Below are positions 58,401 through 64,000 of a stretch of 64,000 bases of DNA, piece after piece (position 1 is the first letter of the stretch; each line of letters opens with the position of its first letter). The stretch covers positions 1,798,001 to 1,862,000 of the forward strand of contig NADL03000691.1 in NCBI GenBank assembly GCA_002205965.3. The letters run 5' to 3'. The position numbers and the translations under genes were made by a program. The stretch is from Kappaphycus alvarezii. Its lineage: Eukaryota > Rhodophyta > Florideophyceae > Gigartinales > Solieriaceae. The notes beneath the pieces were generated by a model. It was not told where the DNA came from and searched no databases. It saw only the letters and a list, made by a program, of their open reading frames with translations.

Positions 58401-60351
58401 TGGACTTTGCTGGACCCTTCAAGCCATTGAAGACTAGAAAAAGATTTATTCTGATCGTTGTGGAACACATGACGGGGTGGCCCATAGCGTGGGCCACGAC
58501 GGATTCTACGGCAGATCCGGTGAGGTTCATCGAGGAAGAGATAATATCACCGTTCGGACCGCCGAAGAGAATCGTCTCGGATAACGAAACTGCGTTTATG
58601 GCGGGAGCGGTACAAGGGTACATGAAAGAGAAGGATTCGAGTAGAAGGCGGTGCTTGCTTACGTGCCGATGGCAAACGGTCGCGCGGAGCGGATGGTGGG
58701 AACTACCATGCACACGCTCAAAAGATAGATCGTCCGCGGTGGGGCAGACTGGGCGGAAGCCCTCCCCAAAGTCTCATATGGTTACCGCAAGACGCGATCG
58801 AAGCGTTGCTCTTTCCCCTTTTCGACTGATGTATGGAATTAATCCGAGGATGCTGGCCAGTGATTCGGTAGCATTTCTCAGTGATGCCGGCCCCCATCAT
58901 CGGCTTATAGAGACCATAGCCGATTCGGGAATGCGGGCTGCTGCGTGGTGGAGAAGACAAGCGAACCCGAAAGACCAAAGGAATAGCCATGAAGTTCGAA
59001 GTTGGAGATGAAGTGTCGGTAGCACACGGTGAGGCCTTCAATAAGGGGCTCAACTGGCCGGCCTTCGACTCGTATTTCTATGGATCCTGCAGGTGACGAA
59101 AGAGAACCACCCTCGCTATGAGTTACTTTCCTCCATCGACCGTGTTACGAGGAAGACAATTCACGCGCGCAGGATTGTCCGTATCAGAAGAGATCGAACC
59201 ATTTATTCAATTAAGGAAAAAAGAGAAAAGCGTGGAAACAAGACAAGAAGAAGCAAGAATAGAGTAGATTGAAGTGCGATGAAAGCGAAGAACGAATGAT
59301 GGAAGGCTAAGTACTGAAGAATCACACAGGGAAATCGTAAACATTGCGGGTGAAATCTTGAATCTTGAGCAACTAAGGAGCAGCACTGCTGCCTCCTTGG
59401 TTTTCTCTCATCTTCCGCTGACGCTTCCGGACGGACAAGGAGTTGAGACCATGACGCCGCTTCCTGCGCTCTCCTGCGGTCGTGAGCACCGCCTTCCGGG
59501 CCCCTAAAACGGATTCAATGAAGAATTACTTCGACAACAAGCAATCAGGTTGGCCGGGAACAATTGGAATAGAAAATAATCCGAGAGACATCAGGAGGGA
59601 ACTGACAGGCTTCCATGCTGTGCAGGCAAAAGGTGAAACGGGAAACGAAATCGTGAAACTCTTGACGGGGAGTGGAATTACGGAGTCTAGCGACATGGGC
59701 AGCAAAGAGGCGGAAAACTGTACGCCTTCGGGCCCGAGGGCACCATGGATGTCGATTCCGACTGAAATAAGCAGGATATCGGAAGAGCGGCAAACTTCCC
59801 CGTAGGGTGAATGTTTGGAACGGTCGACGAGGCTGCTGCAGCGGCTCCATATGGGTTGCCCTGTTGGACTCGGACTAGACGAGAGAATGGACGGCAGTAA
59901 CCTCCCAGGCTAGATTGCTGTGGTAGATGTCGTAAGTTCCTGGAATGTAAACTTCAACACGAAGGAGCAGAGGTGGAGCTAGATGTAAGGGGTGTTCGAA
60001 TAGAGCGGTAATGCTAACGTCCCTACAAACGGTACAGAGCATTGCGGAGGACATTGTGACTACGGATCTGACCGTTCTCGTATTTGCAAGTCAAAGCGTG
60101 CTTACCATCTAGAAGCGAAGAGGGGCCATTTCCTTAGAGCGACTTGAGCAGACGGGTCAGCATGTGTTGCCAGAAGAGAGAGGAATTCCGAGACGGAGCG
60201 ATATAGCAGCAAACCGTGATGGCGTGAAGAGGTGCGTACCTTGGTGGGGGCGGGAGAGAGAGGAGAACAAATTGAGCTTCAAATTTTTCTAGGCCGTCGA
60301 AAGGTTGAAACAAGGAAACAGGTTGACGGAGTCTGGAGGATTGGGACCTCC

Positions 60352-60457
60352 GGGCGTATACTGGCTGTTTGTCAACACTTCGGTCGTTCGCTCGGAGAAT
60401 GGTTGCACGTTGGGCGTATACTGGCCGTTTGTCGGCACTCAGTTGTTCGCCCGACGG
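60352..60457 (+). repeat. 60-bp tandem duplication in the Gypsy 3' untranslated region
   Basis: GGGCGTATACTGG begins two diverged units at 60,352 and 60,412, exactly 60 bp apart. The second unit is incomplete. No coding role seen. Confidence 0.8.
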
Positions 60458-60628
60458 AAGTTGAAAGGTTGGTTAGGGTGAAAAGTTGAGTAGGGGCAGG
60501 GGTCGGTGGGATGGAGGTTGTGGTGTGCGAGTCAGGCATGGGGGCGGTGATGAGGGGGGCCCTAAGTGAGAAGGAAGCAAGTCCGTTATTATCTGGTGGC
60601 GCCAGTGGCCCACAATCAGTGGGGGGCG

Positions 60629-60852
60629 TGTCGCGCGATTTTTGCGTCGCACGACGGTCAGGGTCGCTAGTTGATTGGCGCGGTGTGGTCGTACAGTATA
60701 CAGTACTACTGTACACTGTACTTGCACATTCATGAGTAGAAACCCCGGACCGGCCGTCCCTATAAGATGACGCTAGGGCTGCCGGAGTCCGGGGGAACGG
60801 AGGCAGGTTACGCTTGGCGGCAAACGACAGAATAAACAAAACAAGCATTTCA
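60629..60852 (+). repeat. Gypsy 3' LTR
   Basis: A 224-bp LTR, TGTCGCGCG...AAGCATTTCA, preceded by a G-rich purine tract (60,620-60,628). The near-palindrome at 60,691-60,721 is identical to that in the 5' LTR. Confidence 0.92.
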
Positions 60853-62040
60853 GACTTCATCACCGTCCTGCTCTTTCCACTCAAGTCATCTCCAGCAGAA
60901 AGCACCTGAGACAAAATTGTCTCATTTAGTTGAGCAGACGGACATTCTTCGCTTGCTCAAGAAGCTCTGCACTGTAATCTCGTACCCTAGACCAATTACC
61001 CAAAGTTCCTACGAACTCTCTATACTGGTGTTCGCTGATGCATCTAGAATTGACGATGTTGGACAGCTAGGTGTTCTAACTGGATTACTGCTTGGCCCAA
61101 TGAAGAAAGACTCACTATACCATATGATCTCTTGGGTATCACATAAGGCTAAAACACCTGTCAAGAGTATTCAGGCTGCAGGGATTTTCGCTGCTGCTAA
61201 AGGAATTGACGATTTCAAAATAGCATGCAGCGTTTATAATGAAATACTCGACGTGAACGTTAAACTACGCCTATGTGTTGACTCTAAGGATATATTCAGC
61301 TCTCTGTCGACACAAAAGAATTCTATTGACAAATCGATTCGTGGAGACGTCAGTTCGCGACGTTTTGAATTTCATACAGATGCCGTTGACAGCATATCAT
61401 AGATTCCTGGAATCACCAAGCAGATTCACTCACCAAGCGTGACAGACCTCTTACAGAAGCTTTTCAGTTGACACTGCTCACCGGCCACAGCTTTCAATTG
61501 ACTTTGACACAGTTGCAGAAAACAAGTCAACTGTAAAGAACCTTGATAATAATAGTAACAAAATACGTGCTGTATTTCAAGCCATATGTCTTAAGTCACA
61601 GCTATATAGTCGCGCAAAAGACCTTTGCTCAGGGATTACGGATGAAAAGATTTTTGATGCTGACGCAGTTTCATCGATCTTAAATGAAACCTACAAGCGT
61701 GATGCTATATCCGTTGTTAGTGAGGCTTAAAAAGCCTTCAACCAACTTCTGAATACTCGACGCGATATTTCCGAGAACATGAAGAACTTTGATTTAAGAT
61801 TATCCGCCCAAGCGGCAAAACTGAACTCTATATCGACCACTTCTAAGCTACGTGAATGCATCACAGCACTTATGCTGCTGTCCAACTCGAAAATTGAGGA
61901 TGCACAACGAGTTTCAGTTATGGCCGCTGCATCACCATCTGAAGCAAGTCTGAATGCTCAGTCTACAAATGATCAATTTCTTGCTGCTGTCACATACAAC
62001 TCTGTTGCATCAGTAATCAAGCAGTGTGACAAATCGTTGC

Positions 62041-62576
62041 TGTGGGATAAAACCCCGCCCGCGGTAATTGGTAGAGAGATCACCGAAAGCGTCAGTAGCG
62101 CAGGTTCGTTAACCGTAAATACCGAAGTATGGCCGGGCTGAACAGAGGGAACGAAGGGGAAAGGAAGGGCGGCACAACCCAGGGTGGAGAGAAATCCGCC
62201 TTAGACGCACAACCGAGCGGTAAACAGTGGCAACGACCGAAAACGGGAGCGACGAGAGGGAAACCTATGCGTGAACGACGGTTAACCGAGGACGGTTTAC
62301 CATTAAGGAATGGTTCACAGGTAAGAGTGCCTTATCTTTTCTGTTGGCGGTTGGGGTCGGCGGCGGCCTTATATACAGACCGACCCCCGGGGTTTTGGCC
62401 CCCAGCTAATTATCCAAACTAAGCTAATAAATATCTACATAATTACAGTTAGCTAAATTACACTGTCAACTACAATAAATAGGAATCACCGGCAATCTGG
62501 ATCACACGTGGCCAACTACCAATCCCAACTACCGCGCACGGTCATCGCGCTACCTCAACTCCGCAATTATAGTACA
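62041..62576. mobile_element. Solo LTR inside the Copia-2 Gag region
   Basis: A 536-bp segment with ends TGTGGGATAA and ATAGTACA, flanked by a perfect 5-bp repeat GTTGC (62,036-62,040 and 62,577-62,581). It holds a TATATA motif near 62,371. Gag-like sequence lies to the left and a zinc knuckle to the right. It differs from the Gypsy LTR and from the solo LTR at 14.4 kb, so a further LTR family is implied. Confidence 0.85.
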
Positions 62577-63210
62577 GTTGCCTACAAGTAATGGAACCCT
62601 GTGTGCCAGCTCGGGAAGCTTCAATCGTAGTGCTCATGAGAATAACAACCGTGAGAATCCCAAGGTATCTCCCAATATGAAGTATCTATGCGATATCTGT
62701 GGGAAGTAGGGCCATTTGAAGAGAACTCACAAAGCGGATGGCTCATTGCCACCTGGAGTGAAATCCTTTGATACTCCGCAGCATTCTAATAGTAATTCCA
62801 ATAAAAACTCGAATAATGATGGTAACTCTGAAAGAAGCTCCTCATCTGCAGACGTAAAGAAGAAAAATATCTCATTTAACATGGCCAACTTTTCTGAACC
62901 TTCTGAGATACCGTTATATCTTGGCCCAATTATTGAAAGTGGTGCACTATACTCAGCTATTGGACTAATAAATCTTAACATGCTAGCGGATCACTTTGGC
63001 TTACAGTCTAATCCATCTCTAGATCCCATATTCTAAGTCACTTGATGGGTACACTAGATGGAAATATGGAACTGGAACCCTGCCAGTCCAACAAGGAAAA
63101 TTCATAGGGGTTTTAGAAGGCCATCTTGTATTGAAAATGAAGGAAAAATTAATAGCCACACATGATCCCATTACTCTGCCTGTTACACAGGCATAACATA
63201 ACCGGGTTGC

Positions 63211-64000
63211 TAACGTGATCAATCCATGACTGTCGCAGAGCGAGGATGATATTAGTCGGTGAGCCTCAGATAAATAATGAGCTACGAGCTACATCGTTAA
63301 TGGAACGTCCCAAACAGAAATTCGATCAAAGCGAGCAAGTTAGGAATACGTCGCGTGCATTTTAGCGTGCTGTGTTGACTTCATTATAGACTCTGATCAA
63401 TCAGTCAAATATCCAAAAACAATTTTCATTAAGGAAGTTGAGAAAGTAAGAATAGCGCCAGGGGAAAAGGGATCCACTAGCTACCCGAGGTGAAAGTCGT
63501 TGCGAGCGACTAAAGTTGTACAGTAGAAGTTGACTGGAGATGAAGAGGAGAGGGCGTGAAAGCTGATTGAATGCTCTAGTAAACAACTCTAAAGGGATAA
63601 GCTCTATCACCTATGCTCTGTGACTGGCGTAAGAAAAACGTTTCTTGGGTCTGACATTTACATCTCAATTTCCTAACTATTTGGGATTGGACTTTGAAGT
63701 TTTCTTCCAACTTGCTTTCCATCTCATGGAGGAGGCAATTCACGTAGCTGATATATACTTTCTTCCAAAGTAAGAATCTCGATAAAACTACTAGAAGCAC
63801 CAGAAAAAGTAGATAAAGACTTCATTTGGACGCAAAGAGTTTGACAGAAGATACTTGAAAGCAACTGAAAGAATTTAATCTCAAAATCCTCATCTTCTAG
63901 ATCAGAAACTAACTTTTCTCTTAAGACATCATAAGTATCCATGTAATCCCCACAGATACCTGCGGATGACCCACAATTGTGTGCCCCTTCCTGCGAATAA
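63211..64000 (-). other. Unassigned right edge with minus-strand frames
   Basis: Three short minus frames (63,942-63,724; 63,800-63,576; 63,610-63,401) overlap at their ends. The first begins MDTYDVLREKLVSDLEDEDF and is acidic and helical. It might be part of a Gag-type or host protein that continues past the window edge, but I do not recognise it. Confidence 0.25.

Larger units (their letters stand above)
55263..60852 (+). mobile_element. Ty3/gypsy LTR retrotransposon, full length in outline, broken
   Basis: A 5,590-bp element with an LTR at each end and a perfect 5-bp target duplication, GACTT, at 55,258-55,262 and 60,853-60,857. It splits Copia-2 between RT and RNase H. Parts in order on the plus strand: a primer-site candidate TGGTACCGCATCC right after the 5' LTR, Gag-like region (55,490-56,400), protease with LLDTGGAPNLVS (about 56,870), RT from SFGFISALATFQRMMDEVL (57,058) through ELRSFLGLAGYYGRF (57,370-57,415), RNase H with FLVETDASSAALGVVLSQ (57,570-57,625), and integrase (58,280-59,000) with C-x2-C, SMDFAGPF and SDNETAF. 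A long untranslated part precedes the 3' LTR. LTRs differ at roughly 15 positions plus small indels in about 220 bp, so the insertion is not recent. Several breaks. Confidence 0.92.
53000..63210 (+). mobile_element. Old Ty1/copia fossil (Copia-2), interrupted twice, parts in permuted order
   Basis: Plus strand. Integrase (about 53,000-53,530, with a Cys-rich head and FTFGEFKSYADTLGIPIK in the core), reverse transcriptase parts (about 54,640-55,130), then a Gypsy insertion, then RNase H (about 60,917-61,440, with VFADASRIDDVGQLGVLTG). Within about 50 bp of the RNase H end comes Gag-like helical sequence (about 61,490-62,040), a solo LTR, and then a zinc knuckle (about 62,690-62,735) and a protease-like block (about 62,920-62,970). 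No Gag is visible before the integrase, and no LTR lies between RNase H and Gag. Many breaks; the most decayed of the three elements nested here. Confidence 0.75.

Overview
The window looks like nuclear DNA of a eukaryote whose genome is crowded with retroelements. I see no bacterial operons, rRNA, tRNA or CRISPR. A compact algal genome, perhaps a florideophyte red alga, is my best guess. It rests on the mix of Copia, Gypsy and LINE families and on the lack of visible introns in the one convincing host-like gene, and I hold it only moderately. Almost all recognisable coding sequence is mobile-element sequence in various states of decay.

Layout. (1) 1-13.8 kb is AT-rich and gene-poor. It holds a very decayed Copia fossil (about 3.4-5.95 kb, minus), a scrap of a Tc1-like helix-turn-helix (about 8.65 kb) and two unrecognised small ORF regions. 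(2) 13.8-43.2 kb is GC-rich and packed with at least nine copies, mostly 5'-truncated, of one non-LTR retrotransposon (LINE) family on both strands. The fullest are at 15.6-18.1 (+), 32.6-35.3 (-) and 40.1-43.2 kb (-). Parts seen are a Pro-rich ORF1, a reverse transcriptase with YADD, and a C-terminal C-x2-C-x9-H-x4-C finger followed by R-H, RPAD and a downstream D. That C-terminus suggests an R2-like restriction-enzyme-like endonuclease, not an APE. One copy carries a solo LTR with perfect 5-bp target duplications. (3) 22.2-29.2 kb is a unique island inside the LINE zone. It has one plausible host gene (a 217-aa protein with an N-terminal signal-like segment, minus strand) and a striking excess of GTACTGTAC/GTACAGTAC motifs. 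(4) 43.47-49.58 kb is a Copia element on the minus strand with its gag-to-RNase H parts in order and a long leader carrying tandem hairpin repeats. (5) 49.58-51.56 kb is a Tc1-like transposase gene on the minus strand, interrupted by a 1-kb near-identical, oppositely oriented piece of that Copia element. (6) 53.0-63.2 kb is a second, older Copia fossil. It is interrupted by a complete-length Gypsy element (55,263-60,852, duplication GACTT) and by a solo LTR (62,041-62,576, duplication GTTGC). Its parts lie in the order integrase-RT-RNase H-gag-protease.

How it fits together: the window is a record of successive insertions. The LINEs and Copia elements are the substrate. The Gypsy element and two solo LTRs landed later and left perfect 5-bp duplications. 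The Tc1/Copia chimera looks like break repair that used a Copia sequence as filler. Signals that ordinary annotation does not explain are the GTACTGTAC motif field, its echo as a 31-bp near-palindrome kept in both Gypsy LTRs, an array of seven hairpins at 20.45-20.67 kb, a compensatory stem change in the Copia leader repeats, and an ATGA overlap between LINE ORF1 and ORF2. All comparisons were made by eye, so borders of decayed elements are approximate.
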